From assembly GCA_027025615.1 (NCBI GenBank), contig JALVQM010000082.1, positions 1-19,158 of the forward strand: a DNA stretch of 19,158 nucleotides, given 5' to 3'. A program made the position numbers and the translations under genes. Numbering within the stretch: the stretch's first letter is position 1; the number at the start of each line of letters is the position of its first letter. Of the stretch, positions 1 to 7,049 are shown one piece after another. The notes beneath the pieces were generated by a model. It saw only the letters and a list, made by a program, of their open reading frames with translations, did not search any database and was not told the origin of the DNA. The DNA is from Desulfobacteraceae bacterium. GTDB lineage: Bacteria > Desulfobacterota > Desulfobacteria > Desulfobacterales > Desulfosarcinaceae.

Positions 1-190
1 ACTTGAACCTGTTTATGACTTTTGCTGTGTTATCATGGCTGCCGTCGCTTACAACCAGGATCTCACTTGAATAATGTTGCTTGGCCAGGTAGTCTATTGT
101 TTCTTCAATTGTAGGCACCAAACGATCTTCTTCGTTGTAGGCCGGAATGACTACAGACAAGAACAACCCAGATTCACTTTCGCTTTCCAT
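1..190 (-). CDS. Glycosyltransferase family 2, N-terminal fragment (cut by window edge)
   Basis: The frame starts at the ATG on 190-188 and stays open to the left edge, giving 63 residues. Seen: a GT-A type GT2 opening with SVVIPAYNEEDRL near residues 12-24 and VVSDGSHDNT near residues 46-55, the nucleotide-sugar binding pattern of the family (usually DDGS). The spacing and the PAYNEE..L motif look most like polyprenyl-/dolichyl-phosphate glycosyltransferases of the DPM1/ALG5 kind. Such enzymes move a sugar from a nucleotide donor to a lipid phosphate on the cytoplasmic face. Its start overlaps the end of the PAP2 gene by 17 bp, so the two are probably translationally coupled. The C-terminal part, which would show membrane helices, lies outside the window, so substrate and topology are unknown. 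Family is fairly sure, specific role is not. Confidence 0.8.
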   Translation of the reverse strand, partial: MESESESGLFLSVVIPAYNEEDRLVPTIEETIDYLAKQHYSSEILVVSDGSHDNTAKVINRFK

Positions 191-800
191 CCTGCTTGTC
201 CTTATACCCGGCTATCAGGGCGGCGATTTTATCAGTCGGTTTAACAAGAGCCAAGGCACAAATTGTTCCCGTGACTGCACCTGCAACTACGTCCATTGGG
301 AAATGCATCCCAAGATATACTCTAGAATATCCAACTATTAAAGCTATAAAATAGAATAAAGGCCATCCTTTGGGAAAGTAAATGGTTAGAAAGCAAGCAG
401 CCGCAAAAATATTGGTTGCATGGGCCGATGGCAATGATTGGGATCTGCCCTTGACTATTTTTTCCAATTGTCCCGTGGTTTCCCAGGTCTTTGTCATGCG
501 ATCGTAAAGATGGACCATGGATATGGAATGATAGGGGCGCAGCCTGCCAAATGTCGGTTTCAATAAATCTGAGCATACAAACTCGGACAGACCTATTACC
601 GCCAGAATTGCGAATGCCGCCACTTTCAATCTTATATTCTTTTTTTGCAGGACAATGGCCAGCCAAAAAACACCAATGGGAATAAGAAAGTTTTTCTCGT
701 TGGATACAAAGGGCATCACAACGTCGAAAAATTTGTTTTGGCCATCTCTGTTGATCAGGTAAAACAGCCATGTGTCAAACTTGATTACCAAATCGAGCAT
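174..800 (-). CDS. PAP2-superfamily membrane phosphatase
   Basis: A 208-residue integral membrane protein with the complete PAP2 (type 2 phosphatidic acid phosphatase) signature: KPTFGRLRP at 81-89 (KX6RP), PSAH at 124-127 (PSGH motif with Ala for Gly), and SR at 159-160 followed by H166 and D170 (SRX5HX3D). Several hydrophobic segments (about 38-51, 58-75, 130-142, 148-158, 170-187) fit the usual six-helix fold. Family members dephosphorylate lipid phosphates such as undecaprenyl pyrophosphate, phosphatidylglycerol phosphate, or lipid A (LpxE/LpxF type). It lies 39 bp after msbA and overlaps the downstream GT2 start. I infer a lipid-phosphate substrate on the periplasmic side, possibly lipid A or a carrier lipid, but the sequence cannot decide which. 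The start has a GGGAA ribosome-binding site about 7 bases upstream. Confidence 0.88.
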   Translation of the reverse strand: MLDLVIKFDTWLFYLINRDGQNKFFDVVMPFVSNEKNFLIPIGVFWLAIVLQKKNIRLKVAAFAILAVIGLSEFVCSDLLKPTFGRLRPYHSISMVHLYDRMTKTWETTGQLEKIVKGRSQSLPSAHATNIFAAACFLTIYFPKGWPLFYFIALIVGYSRVYLGMHFPMDVVAGAVTGTICALALVKPTDKIAALIAGYKDKQDGKRK

Positions 801-839
801 AACAGTTTCCCAAAGTTATTCTAAAGGAACTGATTACTT

Positions 840-2588
840 TCAGTCGTCTTTGAATTGCATCTGGTATAGTTTATGGTATTCTCCTTTGCGGGCCATTAGC
901 TGGACATGGGTACCGGATTCAACTATCCGTCCGGCCTTTAATACAATAATCTTGTCGGCATTTATTATAGTAGATAACCGGTGGGCGATTACAAAAGTCG
1001 TTCGTCCCTGCATAAGATTTTCCAAAGCCTTTTGGACCCAGGATTCTGCCTCAGTATCCAAGGATGAAGTTGCTTCATCAAGAATCAAGATCGGGGCGTC
1101 TTTCAGTAAGGCCCTGGCGATACATATGCGTTGCTTTTCTCCGCCTGACAGCTTGCCTCCCAGTTCTCCAACCGAGGTGTCAAATCCTTTGGGAAAGAGT
1201 TGAATAAAATCATAAGCATAGGCAGCCTTGGCCGCGTTAATGATTTCCTGTTGAGACGCCTTTAAATTCCCGTAGGCAATATTGTTGCCGATGGTGTCGT
1301 TGAAAAGCACCGGTTCCTGGGTAACTATTGCTATTTGGCGACGCAAAGAATTAATGGCAATGTTGCGGATATCTATATCGTCAATAAGGATTGCTCCTTG
1401 GCTAACATCGTAAAAGCGAGGAATAAGGTTGACCATGGAGGTCTTGCCCCCACCACTTACACCGACTATAGCCAACACTTTTCCTACCGGTACATCCAGA
1501 TTGATATTTTCCAAAACCAGTTTTTCGTCATAGCCGAAAGAGACATTTTTGAAACAAACCCTGTGCGGTTTGAAGTCCAGCAGTACTGGTTTCTCAGATT
1601 CCTTGATATTCGATTCGGTTTCAACGATGTCGAATACTCGGTTAGCTGCAGCCATTCCTTCCTGAACAGCATTGTTGATCTTGGTAAGTTTTTTGACCGG
1701 GTCATAAAGCATTATAACGGCTGTTAAAAAAGCGAAAAAGGTGCCTGGTGAAGAATATCCCCTGATCACATTTAAACCGCCGTACCAAATTACAAAAGCA
1801 ACCGCAAGACCACCGAGAAATTCCATTACCGGTGATGACAATGATTTGGCCCGGGCGGTTTTGACTTCGCGGCGAAAGATATCATCAGTATTTGCACTGA
1901 AACGCTTTTTTTCGTAGTCTTCCATACCGAAGGCCTTGACAATCTTGCTGCCAACGAAAGTTTCATGCATCAATACACTGAGGTTAGCCATGGCTTCCTG
2001 GACTCCTGTACTTGTCTTACGTACACGGCGGCCAAAACGGACCAAGGGGATAAAAGCAAACGGCAGGACGAAAAAGGCCATTATGGCCATACGCCAGTCC
2101 ATGTAAAAAATAACGCAGGTAAGACCGGCGATCGTCAGGGTATCACGGACCGCAGCCGCTACGGCACTGGAAACCATGATTTTGATCAGGTTTACATCGT
2201 AGGTGATGCGTGACATCAGGGCACCGGTTTTTTCTTCCTGGACAAAGGATATGGGAAGGTCCATCACCCGGCTGAATATTTGGTCCCTCAATTGGCGGAT
2301 TATATGGTTACCTACATACTCCATCAGGAATTCCTGGCCATACATGGCAAGGCCACGCAAAACGTAAATGCCGACGATCGCCAGGGGCAGGAGCTTGAGC
2401 ATCATGGTGTCCCGGTTAAAAAAGATGTCATCTATGACTGGTTTCACCAACCAGGCTGAAGCCGAAGTGGTCCCGGCCATCAAAGCCATGCAGCCCATAG
2501 CCAGCAACAGCCTGCCCTTCTGAGCCATGACAAGTGCGATTAGACGACGGTGACGATCGGTCAAGCGTATTTTATTAGTCAACTTCAT
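840..2588 (-). CDS. msbA: Lipid A export ABC transporter/permease MsbA
   Basis: A half-size ABC exporter with an N-terminal six-helix membrane domain fused to an ATPase. Family members flip Kdo-lipid A from the inner to the outer leaflet of the cytoplasmic membrane as homodimers. Numbered from an upstream TTG at 2609, the ATPase shows Walker A GVSGGGKTS (383-391), Q-loop Q431, signature LSGGE (487-491), Walker B LILDE (508-512), D-loop SSLD and switch H543. The chosen ATG (2588-2586) gives 582 residues, the normal MsbA size (E. coli 582). ATG at 2603 or TTG at 2609 would add 5 or 7 residues, and none of the three has a convincing ribosome-binding site. The start overlaps the acyltransferase gene by 14 bp, suggesting coupling. 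MsbA and general lipid/drug exporters look alike, but the lpx neighbours favour MsbA. Confidence 0.92.
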   Translation of the reverse strand: MKLTNKIRLTDRHRRLIALVMAQKGRLLLAMGCMALMAGTTSASAWLVKPVIDDIFFNRDTMMLKLLPLAIVGIYVLRGLAMYGQEFLMEYVGNHIIRQLRDQIFSRVMDLPISFVQEEKTGALMSRITYDVNLIKIMVSSAVAAAVRDTLTIAGLTCVIFYMDWRMAIMAFFVLPFAFIPLVRFGRRVRKTSTGVQEAMANLSVLMHETFVGSKIVKAFGMEDYEKKRFSANTDDIFRREVKTARAKSLSSPVMEFLGGLAVAFVIWYGGLNVIRGYSSPGTFFAFLTAVIMLYDPVKKLTKINNAVQEGMAAANRVFDIVETESNIKESEKPVLLDFKPHRVCFKNVSFGYDEKLVLENINLDVPVGKVLAIVGVSGGGKTSMVNLIPRFYDVSQGAILIDDIDIRNIAINSLRRQIAIVTQEPVLFNDTIGNNIAYGNLKASQQEIINAAKAAYAYDFIQLFPKGFDTSVGELGGKLSGGEKQRICIARALLKDAPILILDEATSSLDTEAESWVQKALENLMQGRTTFVIAHRLSTIINADKIIVLKAGRIVESGTHVQLMARKGEYHKLYQMQFKDD

Positions 2589-3252
2589 GTCCAAAATAAC
2601 CATCGGCAAGTGCTGTTATTCTGTTTAACTCATTTTCCAGTTGCCGGCGACAACCTTCCAACACAGCGGCCCGGTCTGTATTTGGAACCCTGACCGGTTT
2701 GCCATAGATCATCAGACCGGGGGATCCGGGCAGCGGCATGATAAACCGATCCCAACTTGCAAAAACCTTTCGGTGTTTTGCGCTGTAACTTGCCGGGATA
2801 ATAGGAAGACCAGTTTTGGCGGCCAGTAAAATAACTCCCGGTTGAACCTTGTATCGAGGCCCTTGGGGGCCATCAGGCACCACTGCGCCAATATGCCCCT
2901 GTTTTACCAGGCTGATCAGGCGCGCCAGGGCCCGTACTCCACCTTTGCCTGTAGAACCCCTGACCGGTAAATGTCCCTGGCGTTTTATGATTTGGGCTAT
3001 TATTTCTCCGTCGGCTGAATCGCTTACCAGGATAGCCGCATTTTTACCCTTGTGCCTGTAAGCGATGAAAAGAATACGCGAGTGCCAAAAAGCCATTATG
3101 TACCTGCCGCTATTCAGGATAGAGGCTGTCTTTTGGTAGCCTGCTACTCGGTAAGGCGAAAAGATGAACAGACCGTCGATAAAAAGCTTGCCCAGAAGTC
3201 CGACAAGGCGCCATTTAAGATCGCTTGATTCGTCGTCCTTTTTAAGCAGCAT
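2575..3252 (-). CDS. DUF374 lysophospholipid-acyltransferase-like protein, candidate lipid A secondary acyltransferase (LpxJ-like)
   Basis: A 225-residue protein of the DUF374 branch of the LPLAT acyltransferases. Visible hallmarks are FWHSR (55-59, the His of the HX4D-type site in its DUF374 form), SDSADGEIIA (77-86), RGSTGKGG (98-105) and VPDGPQGPR (125-133). A hydrophobic segment near residues 17-32 could anchor it to the inner membrane. DUF374 includes LpxJ, described as a late lipid A acyltransferase in epsilonproteobacteria; that it does the same here is inference from family and position. It sits between lpxB and msbA, overlapping lpxB by 11 bp and msbA by 14 bp, so it should be made in step with both. 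No LpxL/LpxM-type (HTRB) acyltransferase is seen in the window. The alternative is a general phospholipid acyltransferase. Confidence 0.85.
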   Translation of the reverse strand: MLLKKDDESSDLKWRLVGLLGKLFIDGLFIFSPYRVAGYQKTASILNSGRYIMAFWHSRILFIAYRHKGKNAAILVSDSADGEIIAQIIKRQGHLPVRGSTGKGGVRALARLISLVKQGHIGAVVPDGPQGPRYKVQPGVILLAAKTGLPIIPASYSAKHRKVFASWDRFIMPLPGSPGLMIYGKPVRVPNTDRAAVLEGCRRQLENELNRITALADGYFGHEVD

Positions 3253-4399
3253 GATGCTTCTCCATCAAATCCAGAGCCATACGGGCTACGCGTTTGGCCG
3301 CTCCAGGTTTGCCCAATGCTTTGTGAACGCTGGACAGATCTTGTCGGGCTTTTTCCAGGCGTTGGGGATTGTTGAAAAAATCTAGGATATGTGATGCCAG
3401 ATTGGGACCGTTGACTTGCTTTTGAATAAGTTCCGGCACAACAGGCCTGCCGGCGATAAGATTTACCAGTCCTATATGGTTAACGTTTATCATCAGCCGA
3501 CCCAGCATGTAGCTGAGGGGGGAAACTTTGTATACAATGATCAGGGGTGCCTGATGGATCGCCGCTTCCAGGGTGACGGTTCCCGAGGCCGCCACTGCCA
3601 ATTGACTGCTTTGGAAAACCTGTTTGACGGGACCATTTACCACTTCAATATTGATTTGTTGTCGGAAACTGTTGACCAAAGCATTTGTTTCATAAGCATT
3701 GACCGATGGCGCCTGGGAAAGAAGAAAACGAACTGCCGGCAGGCTTTGGGTAACAATGGCAGCGGCCTCCAACATGGGCGGCAGCAGGCGAATTACCTCA
3801 GCCTGGCGTGAGCCCGGTAAAAGTCCGATTGTCGGTTGCGCCGGGTCTGGCACACAAGCCTGGGCAGGGATTGACTGGTTGTCAAGCAAAGGGTGACCAA
3901 CAAAAGTTGCCGGGACACCGTGTCGTTTGAAAAAATCTTCTTCAAATGGGAGGATGACGGCGATTTTATCCACAATTTTTTTTATTTTGCGTACTCTTCC
4001 CGAACGCCAGGCCCATACCTGTGGACTTATGTAATAAAGGATAGGCACTGCTGCTTTCTTGGCAAAAGCAGCGGTTTTCAGGTTGAAATCCGGAAAATCG
4101 ATCAGCAGAAGCAAGTCAGGCTTGCGGCTTCGAATCCATTGACGCGCACTGCGCAAAGCATGTAGTAAACGGGAAGCATTGGCCAAGGCCTCGGTTATGC
4201 CAACGACCGCTAGACTTTCTGCCTCAATCATAATGTGGGCCCCGGCGGCTTTCATTCTGCGGCCACCGATGCCAAATACATCGACTTGCGGGGCTATCTG
4301 TTTCAAAGCTTCCACGACCCGGGCTCCGTGCAGATCTCCGGATGCCTCTCCGGCGATCATCATTATTGAACCCTTTAGCGGGGTAGGGGTGTGGGTCAT
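3242..4399 (-). CDS. lpxB: Lipid-A-disaccharide synthase LpxB
   Basis: A 385-residue GT19 glycosyltransferase, the usual length. It joins UDP-2,3-diacylglucosamine and lipid X (2,3-diacylglucosamine 1-phosphate) into the tetraacyl disaccharide 1-phosphate, acting peripherally at the inner membrane. Family motifs visible are GEASGDLHG (17-25), IDFPDFN (100-106), YYISPQVWAW (122-131), VGHPL (167-171) and LPGSRQAE (194-201). Its ATG shares bases with the stop of the upstream Gfo/Idh gene (ATGA, 4-bp overlap), a classic coupling arrangement, and it overlaps the acyltransferase gene by 11 bp on the other side. The protein is complete with no sign of damage. The direct substrate supplier, LpxI, is two genes upstream. 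Confidence 0.97.
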   Translation of the reverse strand: MTHTPTPLKGSIMMIAGEASGDLHGARVVEALKQIAPQVDVFGIGGRRMKAAGAHIMIEAESLAVVGITEALANASRLLHALRSARQWIRSRKPDLLLLIDFPDFNLKTAAFAKKAAVPILYYISPQVWAWRSGRVRKIKKIVDKIAVILPFEEDFFKRHGVPATFVGHPLLDNQSIPAQACVPDPAQPTIGLLPGSRQAEVIRLLPPMLEAAAIVTQSLPAVRFLLSQAPSVNAYETNALVNSFRQQINIEVVNGPVKQVFQSSQLAVAASGTVTLEAAIHQAPLIIVYKVSPLSYMLGRLMINVNHIGLVNLIAGRPVVPELIQKQVNGPNLASHILDFFNNPQRLEKARQDLSSVHKALGKPGAAKRVARMALDLMEKHHAA

Positions 4400-5358
4400 C
4401 GGAGCCCCCAGCGTGAGTTTTCCACTTTGATCTGGTCCATGATGGACAAGGCGATCTTGAGTGCATCACGCCCCATTTGACCAGTTACCTCAGGAGATTG
4501 GCGCAACCTGACCGCCTGTACGAAAGCCTTGATTTCATCCTGCAGGGCATCGGCATGGGTAAAGCAACGCTGGTCGATTTTCATTCCTGGAATTATTCCG
4601 TTTTTAACCATACCGTCGGGACGGATTATGGTTATTTCACGGTTGGCGAAATCGACGGATATATAGCCTTCTTTCTGGAACAGGCGGATTTTTCGCTGGT
4701 TTTTTGCTGAGATACGGCTGGCGGTAACATTAGCAACACAGCCGTTTTGAAATTCCAGGCGGGCGTTGGCTATGTCAACATGGCTGGAAATTACCGAAAT
4801 TCCTGCCGCGTGAATGCTGGTCACGGCCGATTTGACGAAATTTAAAATTATATCGATATCGTGAATCATCAAATCAAGCACCACCGAGACATCTGTTCCC
4901 CTGGCCTTGAAAGTACTCAGGCGATGGGATTCAATAAACATGGGGTGTTTGACTATCCCATCAAGAGCAGTAACAGCCGGATTGAACCGCTCCAGGTGGC
5001 CTACCTGGATCAGCAGTCCTCTTGAATCGGCCAGACGGATAAGTTCGTCGGCCTGTTCCAGGGTCGAGGTAATCGGCTTTTCAATCAAGACATCAACGTC
5101 ATGTTCGAGGAAATACCGACTTACCTCATAGTGGGTGGCAGTGGGAACGACTACGCTGATTGCTTCAACCTTGCCGGTCAAATCGCGAAAATCAGTAAAA
5201 GCCACGGTGCCGAGCTTTGCGGCGATGGCTGTCGCCTTATCAAAATCCTGGTCGACAATTCCCACCAGATTTACATCTTTCAAAGCGGCGTATTTTTCGG
5301 CATGAAACTTGCCAAGATAACCGACACCTACAACGCCCACATTTAATTTGTCTTCCAT
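4396..5358 (-). CDS. Gfo/Idh/MocA family NAD(P)-dependent oxidoreductase in the lipid A cluster (GnnA-like candidate)
   Basis: A 320-residue protein with an N-terminal Rossmann fold and the C-terminal alpha/beta domain of the Gfo/Idh/MocA family. Seen: dinucleotide loop GVGYLG (11-16), EKP (93-95, with the conserved Lys), GHLERFNP (120-127) and DLMIHDID (162-169). The family oxidises or reduces sugars and sugar nucleotides. Its place between lpxI and lpxB recalls GnnA, the UDP-GlcNAc 3-dehydrogenase that with the aminotransferase GnnB makes UDP-GlcNAc3N for amide-linked lipid A; no gnnB-like gene is present here. Whether it works on a lipid A precursor is inference. The start at 5358 is supported by GAGG about 6 bases upstream. 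Its stop overlaps the lpxB start by 4 bp. Confidence 0.88.
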   Translation of the reverse strand: MEDKLNVGVVGVGYLGKFHAEKYAALKDVNLVGIVDQDFDKATAIAAKLGTVAFTDFRDLTGKVEAISVVVPTATHYEVSRYFLEHDVDVLIEKPITSTLEQADELIRLADSRGLLIQVGHLERFNPAVTALDGIVKHPMFIESHRLSTFKARGTDVSVVLDLMIHDIDIILNFVKSAVTSIHAAGISVISSHVDIANARLEFQNGCVANVTASRISAKNQRKIRLFQKEGYISVDFANREITIIRPDGMVKNGIIPGMKIDQRCFTHADALQDEIKAFVQAVRLRQSPEVTGQMGRDALKIALSIMDQIKVENSRWGLR

Positions 5359-5390
5359 TTTAAGCCTCTAATGAATTAACAAAGAGCCAG

Positions 5391-5442
5391 CTTTGCCTAA
5401 TTCCCTGCACCGGCGGTTTTGGCAAAGGTCCAACATTTTGCC
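5391..5442 (-). other. Alternative inverted repeats in the lpxI-oxidoreductase gap
   Basis: In the 88-bp gap the minus-strand RNA carries three related segments: GGCAAA (5442-5437), CTTTGCC (5427-5421) and GGCAAAG (5397-5391). The middle one can pair with the first (6 bp, 10-nt loop) or with the last (7 bp, 23-nt loop), but not both. No poly-U follows, so this is not an intrinsic terminator. It might affect RNA processing or read-through, or be chance. Confidence 0.3.
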
Positions 5443-5446
5443 GATG

Positions 5447-6265
5447 TTAATCAGGCTTGTCATCAATAGCTATGATCGTAATGCCGTGTTCATCGGCTTT
5501 GTTTATCATTGCCTGGCGATCAAAAACCACTGCTTTACCGGCATCTACAACCAGAACCCTTGCGTTTACTGCGGCCATGGTTTCGACGGTTCCCAAGCCG
5601 ACCGCCGGAACGTCGAATCTGAAGTCCTGATTTGGTTTACAGACTTTGATCACCACAGCTTGGCCTTTACCCAATTTGCCACCACGTTTAATGGTTGCGT
5701 CTGTGCCGTCTATGGCCTCGACTGCCAACACCGTTCCGCCGGCCACAACAACACATTGGCCGATATCCATCTGACCGATTTGTTTCGCTATCTCCCAGCC
5801 AAAACGGATATCCTTTTTTTCCGAGCGTGTAGGTTTCCGGCGTGTCCAGCACCCTGGGGGGGCCAGCATTTCAGGCAGCAGAAAAGTAGAGGGTTTGATC
5901 TGGATACCGGATTTTTCAAGGGTACTTGCAAAAGCTCTTAAAACAGTATCATCATGGGTATGGCGCATTTTGGCAACCATGGCAATGGCTTTCATATCAG
6001 GCTTCACGTCGGAGAACATGCGAATCTTACCGATGGTCCCCATCATTACGGCCTGTGATACTTGGTGCTTCTTAAAATATTTAATAAGCTTGGAAATCTG
6101 TCCCAGGTGAAACCATTCGAGTTCATCAACCATGTTTGCCAGGTCTGGGTTGGTTTCTTTACGGTAACCGGCTGCAAAAACCCGGTAGCCTTTTTGGCCG
6201 GCCCGATGGGCGAAAATCAATGGAAATTGTCCACCACCGGCGATCAGTCCTATCCTTTGTTCCAT
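5447..6265 (-). CDS. lpxI: UDP-2,3-diacylglucosamine pyrophosphatase LpxI
   Basis: A 272-residue protein of the LpxI (DUF1009) family, close to the Caulobacter enzyme in length. It cleaves UDP-2,3-diacylglucosamine to lipid X and UMP, the step done by unrelated LpxH in E. coli. Visible family stretches are IGLIAGGGQFPL (5-16), HTHDDTVLRAFA (102-113), AGGTVLAVEAIDGTDA (175-190) and KPNQDFRFDVPAVG (210-223). D218 in RFDVP is in the position expected for the catalytic aspartate, by analogy with Caulobacter D225. It lies 13 bp after lpxA, with an 88-bp gap to the oxidoreductase. The ribosome-binding site before the ATG is weak, so coupling to lpxA translation is likely. Identification is firm. 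Confidence 0.96.
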   Translation of the reverse strand: MEQRIGLIAGGGQFPLIFAHRAGQKGYRVFAAGYRKETNPDLANMVDELEWFHLGQISKLIKYFKKHQVSQAVMMGTIGKIRMFSDVKPDMKAIAMVAKMRHTHDDTVLRAFASTLEKSGIQIKPSTFLLPEMLAPPGCWTRRKPTRSEKKDIRFGWEIAKQIGQMDIGQCVVVAGGTVLAVEAIDGTDATIKRGGKLGKGQAVVIKVCKPNQDFRFDVPAVGLGTVETMAAVNARVLVVDAGKAVVFDRQAMINKADEHGITIIAIDDKPD

Positions 6266-6278
6266 TTCAAAACCGTAT

Positions 6279-7049
6279 TTAGCGGGTTATTCCTCGTTTT
6301 GAATTTTGAATAAATTCTATGAAACGGGTAACTTCAGCTGTGGGTTCAAGTTCGGCTTTGACTCTTTCTATGGCTTCGTTGAGGGTCAATCCGATCCTGA
6401 AAATAATCCGATAGGCTTTTTTTAATCTATTCAGTGCCAGTTCTGAAAAACCCTGGCGTTTTAAGCCGATCCGGTTAAGTCCGTGCAAACGTGCCCTGTC
6501 GCCGGCGGCTATCACGTAAGGAGGGATGTCTTTGACTACAGCTGATTTCCCGCCTATGAATGCGTATTCGCCTATCCTGACAAACTGATGTATCGCTACA
6601 AGTCCACCGACAGTGGCGTTATGACCTATTTCAATATGACCGGCCAAGGTGGCATTGTTGGACATGACAACATTATTGCCGACGATACAGTCATGGGCAA
6701 TATGAGTGTAGGCCATCAAAAAACATTTATCGCCAATCCGGGTGATACCACCGCCGAATCCGGTTCCCCGGTGAATGGTGACAAATTCACGGATCATGGT
6801 CCCTGAACCGATTTTGACCCATGTTTCTTCACCTTCGAATTTGACCGACTGGGGAGGAGCGCCGATGGCCGCAAATTGGTAAATGGTACAGTCAGGTCCC
6901 AACTCCACGTAAGGTTCGATAACGCAGTGAGCCTTGATCTCGGTATTGTCACCAACGATTACGTTAGGGCCGATTACGCTATAGGCACCAATTTTAACAT
7001 TATTACCCAGTCGGGCATTTTTATCTATGATAGCCGTATGGTGAATCAT
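6279..7049 (-). CDS. lpxA: Acyl-ACP--UDP-N-acetylglucosamine O-acyltransferase LpxA
   Basis: A 256-residue trimeric left-handed beta-helix acyltransferase (E. coli 262). It starts lipid A synthesis in the cytoplasm by moving a 3-hydroxyacyl chain from ACP to UDP-GlcNAc. Seen: many hexapeptide repeats across about 1-185, IYQFAAIG (56-63), TIHRGT (91-96), HIAHDC (116-121) with catalytic H119 (H125 in E. coli), AIHQF (152-156) with H154, and the C-terminal helical domain from LKRQGFS onward. The residue matching E. coli G173, part of the acyl-length ruler, is G167. Its ATG shares one base with the fabZ stop (TAATG), so translation is coupled. Whether the acceptor is UDP-GlcNAc or a 3-amino analogue cannot be read directly. 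Confidence 0.97.
   Translation of the reverse strand: MIHHTAIIDKNARLGNNVKIGAYSVIGPNVIVGDNTEIKAHCVIEPYVELGPDCTIYQFAAIGAPPQSVKFEGEETWVKIGSGTMIREFVTIHRGTGFGGGITRIGDKCFLMAYTHIAHDCIVGNNVVMSNNATLAGHIEIGHNATVGGLVAIHQFVRIGEYAFIGGKSAVVKDIPPYVIAAGDRARLHGLNRIGLKRQGFSELALNRLKKAYRIIFRIGLTLNEAIERVKAELEPTAEVTRFIEFIQNSKRGITR

Noticed and set aside
5393..5941. A 182-codon plus-strand open frame
   Set aside because: It lies antisense within and just beyond lpxI, whose protein motifs are unmistakable; its own translation shows no recognisable domain.
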